Position numbers and translations under genes: made by a program. Shown here piece by piece: positions 44,541-53,842 of a DNA stretch of 64,000 nucleotides; within the stretch, counting starts at the first letter, position 1; every line of letters begins with the position of its first letter. Under the pieces are notes generated by a model, which made no database searches, was not told the DNA's origin, and saw only the letters and a program-made list of their open reading frames with translations. Location: positions 682,001 through 746,000 of the forward strand of contig NZ_JAJMOY010000002.1 in assembly GCF_020991415.1 (NCBI RefSeq). The letters are read 5' to 3'. This DNA is from Flavobacterium sp. ENC (GTDB taxonomy: Bacteria > Bacteroidota > Bacteroidia > Flavobacteriales > Flavobacteriaceae).

Positions 44541-44901
44541 ATTATAAAATATGCTCCATCGTATCAGCTCTAAAATAGGAAAAGCTTTTTAGCCCCAAAT
44601 CTATCAGGCTTACTAATTTAATAGAGACTATTTTAGACTTAAATAAGGAGTGTTTAAGATGATACTTTGGAGTTTTTTTTTAATTAGATAATTTGATAAT
44701 GAGATAATTTGATAATGAGATAATTGGATAATGAGATAATGGATAATTGATAATGAATAATTGATAATGGATAATTTGTTTTTATAAATGATAGCTTTAG
44801 AAAGTTAACTAACTTTTTTATCTGAATCACTCAGAACTTTAGCAACTCAGCACCTTAAAAACTTTGTTCCTTTGGACCTTTGTCTCTCTGAACCTTAAAA
44901 A
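44541..44901. other. Intergenic region between PAS gene and recG
   Basis: 361 bases. The centre is the GATAAT tandem array; the part near 44820-44890 contains short repeated phrases (CAGAACTTTAGCAACTCAG, ACCTTAAAAA) but no gene, and no clear terminator for either flanking gene. Confidence 0.4.
44683..44780. repeat. GATAATTTGATAATGA tandem array
   Basis: Roughly 14-16-base units of the form GATAATTTGATAATGA are repeated imperfectly at least five times and then decay into GATAATTGATAATGAATAAT. Purely noncoding, between the PAS gene and recG. Confidence 0.8.
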
Positions 44902-47010
44902 TCAACTAATATAATTCCAGATATTTTTTTTCTTCGTCAGTTCGATGAAGACAGCTTTCAGGACGGCGTGTTCCGGTTTTTGAAGAGCGGGATCTTCTTT
45001 GAGGATTTTCAGGGCATAATTTCTGCCCAGTGAAAGAATGTCGCGATCACGGACAATATCTGCAATTTGCAGGTTTAAAACACCGCTTTGCTGAGTTCCC
45101 ATCAAATCCCCGGGGCCGCGAAGTTTAAGATCGACTTCGGCAATTTCAAAACCATCATTGGTACTTACCATAGTTTCCATACGGGTTTTGCTGTCGGCAC
45201 TTAATTTATTGCTGGTCATCAGGATACAGTAACTTTGTTCGGCTCCGCGGCCTACGCGGCCACGCAACTGATGTAACTGAGATAGTCCAAAACGTTCGGC
45301 GCTTTCAATAATCATCACACTCGCGTTCGGCACGTTTACACCAACTTCAATAACGGTTGTGGCCACCATGATATTGGTTTTACCTTCAGAAAAACGTTTC
45401 ATTTCGGAATCCTTGTCAGCCGGTTTCATTTTTCCGTGCAATATCGAAATGGAATATTGCGGTAGCGGAAAATCACGTGAAATACTTTCATATCCATCCA
45501 TTAAATCTTTGTAGTCCATTTTTTCGGATTCCTGAATCAGGGGATAAACAATATAAATCTGTCTGCCGAGTGCAATTTCGTCGCGCAGGAATTTCCAGAC
45601 TTTCAGACGATTGGAGTCAAATCGGTGTACGGTCTGAATCGGTTTTCTGCCCGGCGGTAGTTCATCGATAACAGAAATATCCAGGTCACCGTACAAACTC
45701 ATGGCCAGCGTTCTCGGAATCGGAGTGGCAGTCATTACCAGAACATGTGGGGGAATATCATTTTTTTTCCACAATTTAGAACGCTGCTCTACGCCAAACC
45801 GGTGCTGCTCATCAATTACGGATAACCCTAAATTCTGAAATTTCACTTTATCTTCCAGTAAAGCGTGCGTACCGATTAAAATGTGTAAACTCCCGTTTTC
45901 AAGTTCTTCATGTATAATTTTCCGTGCTGCCGTTTTGGTGGAACCGGTAAGGATCTTAATGTTGATGCCTAAAGTTTGAGCCAGTTCCGATAATCCGATG
46001 AAATGCTGATTGGCCAGAATTTCCGTTGGGGCCATCAGACAGGCCTGAAAACCGTTATCAATAGCCAGAAGCATGCTCATAAAAGCCACAATGGTTTTTC
46101 CGGATCCTACATCTCCCTGCAATAAACGGTTCATTTGGGCATTGCTTCCCATGTCAGAACGGATCTCTTTTATCACTCTTTTTTGGGCATTTGTCAACTG
46201 AAACGGCAAATGGTTCTGGTAAAAGTCATTAAAAAGTTCACCGACTTTGGTAAACGGGTGCCCTTTTATTTTATGTTTCCTAATGAGGTTTTTAGTGATT
46301 AATTGTAATTGGATAAAAAACAATTCTTCAAATTTTAAACGAAACTGTGCTTTTGATAAAGCATCGGCACTTTTCGGAAAATGGATATTGAATAAAGCTG
46401 CTTTTTTTGAAATCAGTTTTAATTCTTCAATTAAATAAGAAGGAAACGTTTCGGTAAACAAAGCCTGGGTTTCAATAAATAATTGTTCCATTAATTTATT
46501 GATTGTACGGTTCGAAATACCGCGATTGGCCAGGGTTTCTGTTGAAGGGTAAACAGGCTGCATAGCCGAGCGAAGGCTTTTTTCGTGTTCGCTAAGCAGT
46601 TCAATTTCCGGATGTGCCATACTGAACTGGCTTCCGTACAGGGAACATTTTCCAAAAATCACACAAGGTTCATTCAGTTTCAGGCTCTCGCGGACCCATT
46701 TGTGTCCCTGAAACCAATTGAGGTCCAGTGATCCTGTATCATCCACGAAAGTAGCCACCAGACGCTTTTTGTTTTTAGCAAACTCAACCGTTTTTATATT
46801 GATTATTTTTCCAACCAGCTGTACTTCAGAACCGGTATTTTGAAGTTCGTTTATTTTATAATAACGGGTCCTGTCAATGTACCGGTTCGGAAAAAAGTTA
46901 ATTAAATCACCGTATTTATGAATTCCCAATTCCTTGCGAAGCAGCTGACCACGACTCGGGCCGACACCTTTTAAGTATTCGATTGGGGTTTCGAGGAGAT
47001 TATTGGACAT
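44902..47010 (-). CDS. recG: ATP-dependent DNA helicase RecG
   Basis: 702 residues. RecG unwinds branched DNA and reverses stalled forks. The N-terminal wedge/OB domain contains PIEYLKGVGPSRGQLLRKEL and VATFVDDTGSLDLNWFQGHK. Helicase motifs: RLLQGDVGSGKTIVAF (I), MAPTEILANQH (Ia), VIDEQHRFGVEQR (II, DEQH), MTATPIPRTLAMSLYGDLD (III), VATTVIEVGVNVPNASVM (V), QLRGRVGRG (VI). The start ATG 47010 matches the conserved N terminus. Confidence 0.97.
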   Translation of the reverse strand: MSNNLLETPIEYLKGVGPSRGQLLRKELGIHKYGDLINFFPNRYIDRTRYYKINELQNTGSEVQLVGKIINIKTVEFAKNKKRLVATFVDDTGSLDLNWFQGHKWVRESLKLNEPCVIFGKCSLYGSQFSMAHPEIELLSEHEKSLRSAMQPVYPSTETLANRGISNRTINKLMEQLFIETQALFTETFPSYLIEELKLISKKAALFNIHFPKSADALSKAQFRLKFEELFFIQLQLITKNLIRKHKIKGHPFTKVGELFNDFYQNHLPFQLTNAQKRVIKEIRSDMGSNAQMNRLLQGDVGSGKTIVAFMSMLLAIDNGFQACLMAPTEILANQHFIGLSELAQTLGINIKILTGSTKTAARKIIHEELENGSLHILIGTHALLEDKVKFQNLGLSVIDEQHRFGVEQRSKLWKKNDIPPHVLVMTATPIPRTLAMSLYGDLDISVIDELPPGRKPIQTVHRFDSNRLKVWKFLRDEIALGRQIYIVYPLIQESEKMDYKDLMDGYESISRDFPLPQYSISILHGKMKPADKDSEMKRFSEGKTNIMVATTVIEVGVNVPNASVMIIESAERFGLSQLHQLRGRVGRGAEQSYCILMTSNKLSADSKTRMETMVSTNDGFEIAEVDLKLRGPGDLMGTQQSGVLNLQIADIVRDRDILSLGRNYALKILKEDPALQKPEHAVLKAVFIELTKKKNIWNYIS

Positions 47011-47048
47011 TTTTTTTAGATTGGTCTCTTTTTAGATTTTTAGATTTT

Positions 47049-47167
47049 AGAAAATAGAGTATAGATTATAGAAAATAGAGTAAAGAGTAAAGAAATATAA
47101 TATAATGGGGACCACACGCTAATAATAATCAATCCTCTTGTTTCTATTTTCTATAATCTATTTTCTT
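47049..47167. repeat. AT-rich inverted repeat (ATAGATTATAGA family)
   Basis: AGATTATAGAAAATAGA (47063-47079) is perfectly complementary to TCTATTTTCTATAATCT (47142-47158), with extra partial units on both sides. It fills much of the 328-base gap between recG and the lipoprotein gene, and no other feature was seen in that gap. Similar units recur at 53690-53825. Confidence 0.75.
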
Positions 47168-47338
47168 TCTTCAATAATTCTACCTTCCAGATTCTTGCTT
47201 CTCTTTCTGCGAAGATAGATTTTAATTGGGAATTTTGAAAATGTGCTGGTTTAGAAAAGAAATTAAAATTGGCAAATAGAATAGAGATGCTAATGCAAAA
47301 GAATATATTTGCCGAAGTTTTAAGGAAACAAGTACTAA

Positions 47339-48151
47339 ATGAAAAAAAATATACTATTCGTAATAATTGCTCTTATTGCCGCAGGCTGTTCCAGTGATAC
47401 CGAAAATAACACTGAAAAGGAGTGCAGGCTGGTCGGTGCAAAAGTAACGGGCTTTTACTATGATGATATTACGCTCCCGAATGACGCCTATAATTCCAAC
47501 TTTTCAGGCAAAATAAACTTTGAGTATGACGGTCAAAACCGTATTAGCAAAGTAAAAGGAGGATTGTTATATATGCCGGATGCAAATAACCTGAACAAAT
47601 GGGTGCTGTCAAATGATGTTGAAGATTTAGTTACCTACAATAACAATACGATCAAAGTGGATTACTCGGCGAATTCGGATGCGAGACCTTATCAAAAAGA
47701 ATTTACGTTAAGTAATGGAATCCTAATTAGCAGGAAAGTAACCAAAATATATCCTCTAAAATTAGATCCGGTGGTGTATACCTATGAATATAACAGCAAT
47801 GAAATAAAGGAGAAAATAGATGGAAAAGTCTATAGAACCTTTACTTTATCCGCTGGTAACCTGATTAAAGTTGAGCAGATTAAGTATGATTTTCTCAGTA
47901 ATGCGATTACGGGAAAAAGAGAATATTTGTTTTCAAATTATGATGCTTCCGAGAATCTTTTAAAGGGGAAATTTTACATCAATGGGGCATTCTTTGCGGC
48001 TTTTTCGAAAAATAATTATACGGCATTAAAGATCAAGGATTACACTTTTGCTAATGATGAATATACGTTGGCAGATGAATCAGGTACGTCTTTTGAACTT
48101 ACCTATGATGCAGACCATATCGCTTCCTTGTTTGAAAGAGATTGTAAATAA
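47339..48151 (+). CDS. Hypothetical lipoprotein, 270 residues
   Basis: A type II signal peptide (MKKNILFVIIALIAAGC) puts the lipidated cysteine at residue 17, followed by SSDTENNTEKE, an acidic linker typical of Bacteroidota surface lipoproteins. The mature part is all beta, with repeated tyrosine-rich strands such as INFEYDGQNRISKVKGG and LTYDADHIASLF. This recalls the YD-repeat-like lipoproteins (DUF4595 and relatives), but I cannot assign a family. Monocistronic in appearance. Confidence 0.72.
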   Translation: MKKNILFVIIALIAAGCSSDTENNTEKECRLVGAKVTGFYYDDITLPNDAYNSNFSGKINFEYDGQNRISKVKGGLLYMPDANNLNKWVLSNDVEDLVTYNNNTIKVDYSANSDARPYQKEFTLSNGILISRKVTKIYPLKLDPVVYTYEYNSNEIKEKIDGKVYRTFTLSAGNLIKVEQIKYDFLSNAITGKREYLFSNYDASENLLKGKFYINGAFFAAFSKNNYTALKIKDYTFANDEYTLADESGTSFELTYDADHIASLFERDCK

Positions 48152-48274
48152 GGCTTTTAGACTGGAATAAATTATAAGCAGTTCAGGGGATTCCGTTTTA
48201 ATTTGCCAGGACTTGGAACTGCTTCACTTTTTATTGCAATTGAATCTTTATCTTTGAATAAAATTTTAAAAGAA

Positions 48275-48817
48275 ATGACAACACATCTGGCACTTTTACG
48301 CGGCATCAATGTTTCCGGTCACAATATGATGAAAATGGAAGCTTTGAAAACAATGTTGGAAAATATCGGTTTTCAAAATGTCAGAACGTACCTGCAGTCC
48401 GGGAATGTGTTTGTGGATACAGAGGAAGAAAGCGCTTCCAAAGTGGGGTTCATGATCAAGCAGGAAATTTTTAAGGTTTTCGGACATGAAGTTCCAACGA
48501 TTGTCATTACGAAAAAAGATTTAGAGGCTTGTTTTACAAATAGTCCGTACTTAAAAGAAAAAGATTTGGACACTAAAAAGCTATACGTTGCTTTTGTCTC
48601 CATTGCTTTGAAAAGTGAAAATATAAATGACTTAAAAATCAGTCAGTTTAAACCTGATGAAGCGAGTATTGACGGTAACAGGATCTTTATTAAATATGCC
48701 GTGGGTGCCGGAAAAACGCGATTTGATCAGAAATATATCGAGAAAAAACTAAATGTTACGGCAACCATCAGAAACTGGAATACCGTTACAAATTTATTGA
48801 ATATGTATTCCGAATAG
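48275..48817 (+). CDS. DUF1697 family protein
   Basis: I choose ATG 48275 because the DUF1697 signature begins there: HLALLRGINVSGHNMMKMEA, with YLQSGNVFVDTEE following. The longer frame upstream has no family match. 180 residues, normal length. Known structures show a two-domain alpha/beta fold; function is not established. It stands alone, 123 bases after the lipoprotein gene. Confidence 0.9.
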   Translation: MTTHLALLRGINVSGHNMMKMEALKTMLENIGFQNVRTYLQSGNVFVDTEEESASKVGFMIKQEIFKVFGHEVPTIVITKKDLEACFTNSPYLKEKDLDTKKLYVAFVSIALKSENINDLKISQFKPDEASIDGNRIFIKYAVGAGKTRFDQKYIEKKLNVTATIRNWNTVTNLLNMYSE

Positions 48818-48889
48818 ACTACATTTCGGTGGATTTAGTACTGATTTAAAAGCTGCACCGGAAAATAATTAATTTTTAAATGGATCCGA

Positions 48890-49399
48890 TTAATCTCTCA
48901 TCCATTTGAGCATCGCCGGAAATGCGGGTTTGTTTTCTTTACCTGCACGATCTTTTCCCAGACAAAGCCCAATCCATTCAAGAAAAGGCAATCCTATATA
49001 ATTTTCAGTATTAAAATTTGAAATTAACCAATCAGATTCGTTTTTATACCCATTGGGATGAAACACGAATTCTATTGGCAGCCCCAGATGATTTGCTGCA
49101 GCAAAAGACCAAAGGATCGCACCCATTTCTTCTGCCTGAGTGGGCCATTCAGCCGCTATATTATCTGTTCCGACGAGCTTTCTTTCTGCGGCGGTGGTAA
49201 CGGCCAAATGTCCGGCTTCGTGAAGAATATCTCCGGGATATTGTAACTTATCGTAGTCGATATAGATACAATTGGGTCCTAAACTTAGTCCCGGTAAAAA
49301 AGTTTCACCTAATTCTTTTTCAATTACATCTATTCCTATTTCTTTAAGGAAAGATAAAGTCTGTTGTGTTTCTAAAGTTGCTTTTACCGGCACATTCAT
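48890..49399 (-). CDS. HExxH-motif hypothetical protein
   Basis: 169 residues, no signal peptide. IDYDKLQYPGDILHEAGHLA contains HEAGH, the zincin-type metal-binding and catalytic motif, and an EWPTQAEEMGAILWSFAAA helix follows with acidic residues that could supply a third ligand. A neutral-metalloprotease fold or an inactive relative is possible; I do not recognise a family. The gene starts 15 bases after the Asp/Asn hydroxylase gene ends, so the two form an operon and may share a substrate. Confidence 0.7.
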   Translation of the reverse strand: MNVPVKATLETQQTLSFLKEIGIDVIEKELGETFLPGLSLGPNCIYIDYDKLQYPGDILHEAGHLAVTTAAERKLVGTDNIAAEWPTQAEEMGAILWSFAAANHLGLPIEFVFHPNGYKNESDWLISNFNTENYIGLPFLEWIGLCLGKDRAGKENKPAFPAMLKWMRD

Positions 49400-49414
49400 G
49401 GTTTAAAAAAGTTT

Positions 49415-50104
49415 TTATTTCAAATTTTTAATCAGTTCATTTGAGGCATTTGTGTTCATACGTTTTAACTCGGCAATGACTAATAGTTTCTGTTCTTCGC
49501 TCATAGTGACCTCAGGTTTTTTAAACTGATTTTCGGGTGCTTCTTTATAAAATAAGGCATCAGTCCACTCATTTCGGACACCATCGATAACCAGGTGAAT
49601 GCGGTCCTGATTTCCCCTGTTTGCAACCGAATGGGTGAAATTGGCATCAATATACCAGCATTCTCCTTCGTTCATAATCAGGCGTTTTCCGTCCAGAATA
49701 AATTCAACCTCGGGATTGGTAATGATCGGTATGTGCAACCGGAACGAACCGTCTTCATATCCGAGGCAATGATCCGAATGGGGTTTAATTTCTGCCCCGA
49801 CGGCCAGCTGAAGTAATCTAACCGCTGTTTTTTCGAAATGGAAACTGTTCAGAACTTCTTTGAAATACGGACAGGAATCGAGAATTTCAGTATTCCTCAT
49901 TTCATCACCACCATTGGCTAACGCAAAAATGTTGTCCGACTTTCCATCCTGAGACAGCAGGGCAACAGAATTCCATTTTCCGGTATAATCATTTTTATTA
50001 TAATGATCAACCCAGTTTTTACTCATTATTCCGGAAAGATCACTTTTGAGTTTAACCACATCAAAAGAGATCGGAAATTTGATAAAACGTATTAGTGTAT
50101 CCAT
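49415..50104 (-). CDS. Aspartyl/asparaginyl beta-hydroxylase-like dioxygenase
   Basis: 229 residues. A double-stranded beta-helix Fe(II)/2-oxoglutarate enzyme: VGAEIKPHSDHCLGYEDGSF carries the first iron ligand histidine, RLHIPIITNPEVEFILDG is the conserved strand with the 2-oxoglutarate arginine region, and DANFTHSVANRGNQDRIHLVID has the distal His and Arg. This is the aspartyl/asparaginyl beta-hydroxylase (Asp_Arg_Hydrox) family, in which bacterial members hydroxylate free amino acids, peptides or proteins. A helical C-terminal extension (about 185-229) is extra. Upstream partner of the HEAGH gene. Confidence 0.85.
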   Translation of the reverse strand: MDTLIRFIKFPISFDVVKLKSDLSGIMSKNWVDHYNKNDYTGKWNSVALLSQDGKSDNIFALANGGDEMRNTEILDSCPYFKEVLNSFHFEKTAVRLLQLAVGAEIKPHSDHCLGYEDGSFRLHIPIITNPEVEFILDGKRLIMNEGECWYIDANFTHSVANRGNQDRIHLVIDGVRNEWTDALFYKEAPENQFKKPEVTMSEEQKLLVIAELKRMNTNASNELIKNLK

Positions 50105-50151
50105 CTTTTTTGCTTTAAATAATGTTGATAAAATACCAGGAAATCAGTATC

Positions 50152-50949
50152 TTATTTCGGAATCAAATCGCAATACCAGAATCCGAAGTCAAAAGCATCG
50201 GTGGCACTGGTGTCGCATGCGGTGTCAGATGACTCTTCATTTTTTGGTCGCTCGTATTTTCGGTAAACGATCTCACCGATTTCAAACGCTATCGGCTTGG
50301 AAAAAATAGGACCATCGAATGTAAAGGTATGAAATTCACCATTTTCTCCGCATACATCTACATTTTTAGGTAAATCCTTTATAAAATCGGAATCAATGAT
50401 GCGTCCGACAAAACTTTTGTCTAAATATCGTTCGTTCACACAGACCACAATCGTTTTAAAACCCAATTGAATGAATTCCTGAATCAATTCGTGAGATGGA
50501 ATCTTCCAGATTGGAAAAACGCCTTCAAAATCCATTTTTGCCAATTGTGTTTCACGGTATTTCCGAAGATCTTCCAGAAAAATATCCCCAAAAACAGAAT
50601 GGCTAATACCTTCTTTTTTAAGTTCAGTTAAAGTTTCGGTCATTACCTTTTCATATACTTCCATGGTGGGCATCTCGGGAACCTGCATGATTTTTAGTGG
50701 TAAACCGATACTTTCGGCCTGTGCTTCAAGCAGCTCTACGCGAACACCGTGCATCGAAATACGCTGAAATTTTTGGTTGACACTCGTTAATAGATATTCA
50801 ATTTTATACTCCGGATTCTGTAAAATTTTGTAAAGGGTCAGTGCGGAATCTTTTCCGCTGCTCCAGTTAAATAAGGCTTTGATTGGTTTTGACACGTTCT
50901 GATAGTTTTCTATCGTAAACATACAAATTTCCTTCGATTTGTTGGTCAA
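50152..50949 (-). CDS. Dph6-like ATP-pyrophosphatase (diphthine-ammonia ligase family)
   Basis: 265 residues in the adenine-nucleotide alpha-hydrolase (PP-loop) family: ALFNWSSGKDSALTLYKIL contains the SGGxDS-like loop, and HSVFGDIFLEDLRKYRE, NERYLDKSFVGRIIDSDFI and DVCGENGEFHTFTFDGP are characteristic of the Dph6/DUF71 group. Bacteria do not make diphthamide, so the bacterial role is unknown; amide formation on some substrate is likely. The frame has an alternative ATG ten codons in (50922). Divergent from the RAYT gene. Confidence 0.88.
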   Translation of the reverse strand: MTNKSKEICMFTIENYQNVSKPIKALFNWSSGKDSALTLYKILQNPEYKIEYLLTSVNQKFQRISMHGVRVELLEAQAESIGLPLKIMQVPEMPTMEVYEKVMTETLTELKKEGISHSVFGDIFLEDLRKYRETQLAKMDFEGVFPIWKIPSHELIQEFIQLGFKTIVVCVNERYLDKSFVGRIIDSDFIKDLPKNVDVCGENGEFHTFTFDGPIFSKPIAFEIGEIVYRKYERPKNEESSDTACDTSATDAFDFGFWYCDLIPK

Positions 50950-50984
50950 ACCTTTGTAACTTTGGGTTTCTTATACGCCAAAAA

Positions 50985-51614
50985 ATGATGTTATTCAAAG
51001 ATAAATTTAAAATTGATTCTAAAAGATTAAAAAACTGGGATTACTCCAGTGAAGCAGTTTATTTTATTACAATAGTTACCAAAAATCGAGAATGTATCTT
51101 TGGATCAATTTCAGAGGACAAAATGGTTTTAAATGAAAATGGTCAAATTATAGAAAATGAACTTTTGAAATCCATTAAAATTCGCAAAAATTGGTTTTTC
51201 CATAATTGGATCGTGATGCCAAACCATGTTCATTTATTGATTGAAATACAGGAACCCCGATTAGAAACACAAACCATCGTAGAGACGCACAGCAGTGCGT
51301 CTACGCCCGGCATATCGACAAATAATAATCAAACCGTAGACGAGACGCACTGCTGTGCGCCTCTACCTGATAATCTGAATCAGAACCAAAATGAAAATCA
51401 ATCTGCATTTAAACTATCACGTAAACCTAATTCAATTTCATCTTTTGTTGCTTCATTCAAATCGGTAACAACCAGACAAATTAATGGATCATCTTCGATA
51501 TGGCAATCCAATTATCACGATCATATTGTTCGTAATTACAAAAGATTTGAAACGATTTATAATTATATAAAAGCCAACCCAAGTTCTTGGGAAATGGATT
51601 CTATGAAACCTTAA
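50985..51614 (+). CDS. REP-associated tyrosine transposase (RAYT, Y1/IS200-like)
   Basis: 209 residues. HUH-type single-strand transposase: WDYSSEAVYFITIVTKNREC at the start, WIVMPNHVHLLIEI with the HVH metal-binding pair, SISSFVASFKSVTTRQIN, and YHDHIVRNYKRFETIYNYIK with the nucleophile tyrosine region. RAYTs act on REP palindromes. A 40-residue insertion after the HUH strand is encoded by two REP-like palindromes within the gene. No flanking transposon ends were seen, as expected for a domesticated RAYT. Confidence 0.9.
   Translation: MMLFKDKFKIDSKRLKNWDYSSEAVYFITIVTKNRECIFGSISEDKMVLNENGQIIENELLKSIKIRKNWFFHNWIVMPNHVHLLIEIQEPRLETQTIVETHSSASTPGISTNNNQTVDETHCCAPLPDNLNQNQNENQSAFKLSRKPNSISSFVASFKSVTTRQINGSSSIWQSNYHDHIVRNYKRFETIYNYIKANPSSWEMDSMKP
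51279..51304. repeat. REP palindrome inside the RAYT gene, copy 1
   Basis: GTAGAGACGCAC, AGCA, GTGCGTCTAC form a hairpin. It is read in frame as part of IVETHSSASTPG. Confidence 0.85.
51336..51366. repeat. REP palindrome inside the RAYT gene, copy 2
   Basis: GTAGACGAGACGCAC, TGCT, GTGCGCCTCTAC form a second hairpin, read in frame as VDETHCCAPLP, a peptide matching that of copy 1. Confidence 0.85.
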
Positions 51615-51620
51615 TTTTCA

Positions 51621-53681
51621 ATGAAATACATCTTCTTATTTATTACCAGCTTCATTTTTGCCCAACAAACTCATTTTGTGGATTTTAAATCGGCTTCCGG
51701 AGCATTAAAATTAAATGCAAAAGAAAAATCGGTTTCCGGATCTGTTGTGTATGATTTTGATGTCCTGAAACCCGTTGATACGGTTAAAATTGATGCCAAA
51801 AACATGGAGTTTACTCAGGTGAAAATAGACGGCAAAGAAGTCCTTTTTTTAAATACGGGAAAAGAACTACAGATCATTTCGCACTTTCAAAAAGGTAAAA
51901 AACATTTAAGTTTTGATTACTCGGTTAAACCGAAACAGGCTTTATATTTCGTTGATATCGAAAATGCTGAAGTTCAGATCTGGACACAGGGCCAGGGAAG
52001 ATACACTAGTAATTGGTTTCCCAGTTTTGATGATGTGAATGAGAAACTGATTTTCAATTTACAAATCAGTTATGATAAAGGTTATCAGGTGGTTTCGAAT
52101 GGTATTTTAAAGAATAAAATAGAGAACAGCAATCAAATAGACTGGCAATATCAAATGGAACATCCCATGAGTTCTTATTTGCTGATGCTTGCCGTTGGTA
52201 AATTTGATAAAAAAGAATTTAGTTCAAAAACTAAAATTCCGTTAGAGTATTACTTAGAAAATAAAGACAAAAAATCTTTTGAGCCTACTTATCGCTATTC
52301 GAAACGCATTTTTGATTTTCTGGAAAAGGAAATCGGAGTGAAATATCCGTGGAAAATTTACAGGGAAATTCCGGTTCGTGATTTCCTGTATGGTGGAATG
52401 GAAAATACAACTGCAACACTTTTTACCACACGCTATGTAGTAGATTCAACAGGCTTTACAGATCGAAAGTACACCAATGTTGATGCGCATGAATTGGCAC
52501 ATCACTGGTTTGGAGATCTCATCACTGCCGAAAACAGTACGCATCACTGGCTGCAGGAAGGTTTTGCAACCTATTATGCTTTGTTGGCGGAAAGGGATAT
52601 TTTTGGAGATGATTATTTTTATTCCAGATTATATGAAACAGCCCAGCAGCTGAAGTTTGCCTCACGTACAGACGCTATTCCGGTTTTGAATGCCAAAGCG
52701 AGTTCCCTTACTTTTTATGAAAAGGGTGCCTGGGCTTTGTTTGTTTTGCACGAATCGATAGGAGATAAGGCCTTCAAAAAAGCAATTAAAAGTTATTTAA
52801 AAAAATACGCTTATCAAACCGTGAATACTCAGAATTTCTTTGATGAAATAAAAAAGGTCTCCAATTTTGATCTGGATAAATTTCAAAAAACATGGCTGGA
52901 AGCGGTGGCTTTTGATACCCCGACAGCCAATGCTCTACTGAGCAAAAATAAAGCAATTCAGATTCGACTGGAAGTTGATCAATTGAAAAAAACACCATTT
53001 GCAGAGAAGAAGGATTTTTTACTTAAAACTTTACATTCGGACGTTTACCATACTGTAAAAGAGGCTATTGTTGATCAGATTCAAAATGAGAAATACGAAC
53101 TGAAAAAGGAGTTGCTGCTTATAGCCTTACAAACTAACGATGTACAGGTTCGTCAGACTCTTGCAGATAATTTTAGCGAGATCCCCGAGGATTTTAGAAG
53201 CGAGTATGAAACTTTACTGGAGGATCAATCATACCAGACGCAGGAAATTGCACTGTTTAATTTATGGAGAAATTTTCCGGATCACCGGGCAGATTATTTA
53301 AACAAATCTAAGAACTGGATTGGTTTTAACGATTATAATCTGCGTACGTTGTGGCTTTCGCTGGCATTATCTACACCCAATTACAGTGAGGATCCGGAAG
53401 CGCTCATTACGGAATTAATTGCTTTTTCTTCTGTTAAATATGAGGCTACTACCAGACAAAATGCATTGGAAAAGCTAATTGCGTTTAAGCTGACCAACGA
53501 TGCCGTTTTGAAAAATCTCGTGAATGCGACAACGCACCACATGTGGCAATTCTCGAAGTACGGAAGGGATTCGATTAGAAGTTTATTAAAAAAATCAGAA
53601 ATGCGTGTGTCGTTTGAAAGAATTTTGCCTAATTTGACCCCCGATGAGCAGTTTCAGTTGAAGCGGTTGTTAGGGGAGTAG
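51621..53681 (+). CDS. Exported M1-family aminopeptidase
   Basis: 686 residues, signal peptide ending at FIFAQ (residue 15). N-terminal beta saddle domain, then the catalytic domain with the substrate-binding GGMEN (258-262), zinc motif HELAHHWFGDL (H290, E291, H294) and third ligand E313 in WLQEGFATYY. The C-terminal helical region (about 440-686) is repeat-like. It removes N-terminal residues from peptides, probably in the periplasm or outside. The start is 6 bases past the RAYT stop, so transcription from the RAYT promoter is possible. Confidence 0.93.
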   Translation: MKYIFLFITSFIFAQQTHFVDFKSASGALKLNAKEKSVSGSVVYDFDVLKPVDTVKIDAKNMEFTQVKIDGKEVLFLNTGKELQIISHFQKGKKHLSFDYSVKPKQALYFVDIENAEVQIWTQGQGRYTSNWFPSFDDVNEKLIFNLQISYDKGYQVVSNGILKNKIENSNQIDWQYQMEHPMSSYLLMLAVGKFDKKEFSSKTKIPLEYYLENKDKKSFEPTYRYSKRIFDFLEKEIGVKYPWKIYREIPVRDFLYGGMENTTATLFTTRYVVDSTGFTDRKYTNVDAHELAHHWFGDLITAENSTHHWLQEGFATYYALLAERDIFGDDYFYSRLYETAQQLKFASRTDAIPVLNAKASSLTFYEKGAWALFVLHESIGDKAFKKAIKSYLKKYAYQTVNTQNFFDEIKKVSNFDLDKFQKTWLEAVAFDTPTANALLSKNKAIQIRLEVDQLKKTPFAEKKDFLLKTLHSDVYHTVKEAIVDQIQNEKYELKKELLLIALQTNDVQVRQTLADNFSEIPEDFRSEYETLLEDQSYQTQEIALFNLWRNFPDHRADYLNKSKNWIGFNDYNLRTLWLSLALSTPNYSEDPEALITELIAFSSVKYEATTRQNALEKLIAFKLTNDAVLKNLVNATTHHMWQFSKYGRDSIRSLLKKSEMRVSFERILPNLTPDEQFQLKRLLGE

Positions 53682-53689
53682 AATTGAGT

Positions 53690-53825
53690 ATAGAAGATAG
53701 ATTATATATTATAAAATGTAGATTATAGAATATAGATTATAGATTATAGATAAAAGATTTAGGAAGAAATAATTTAGGCAATGCTTTAAGTCTATTTTCT
53801 ATGCTCCATTCTCTATATTCTAAAA
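53690..53825. repeat. AT-rich repeat (ATAGATTATAGA family)
   Basis: Repeated TAGATTATA units (53700-53755) face a partly complementary TCTATTTTCTATGCTCCATT (53791 region) across a short gap, resembling the element at 47049-47167. Confidence 0.65.
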
Positions 53826-53842
53826 AAAAATACAATAAACTT

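Noticed and set aside
50152..50949. True diphthamide synthase
   Set aside because: Bacteria lack diphthamide, so only the family resemblance is called and not the pathway.
51279..51366. CRISPR-like repeat pair
   Set aside because: Only two palindromic copies, within a coding frame, with no spacers of constant length and no cas genes; they are REP elements of the RAYT.
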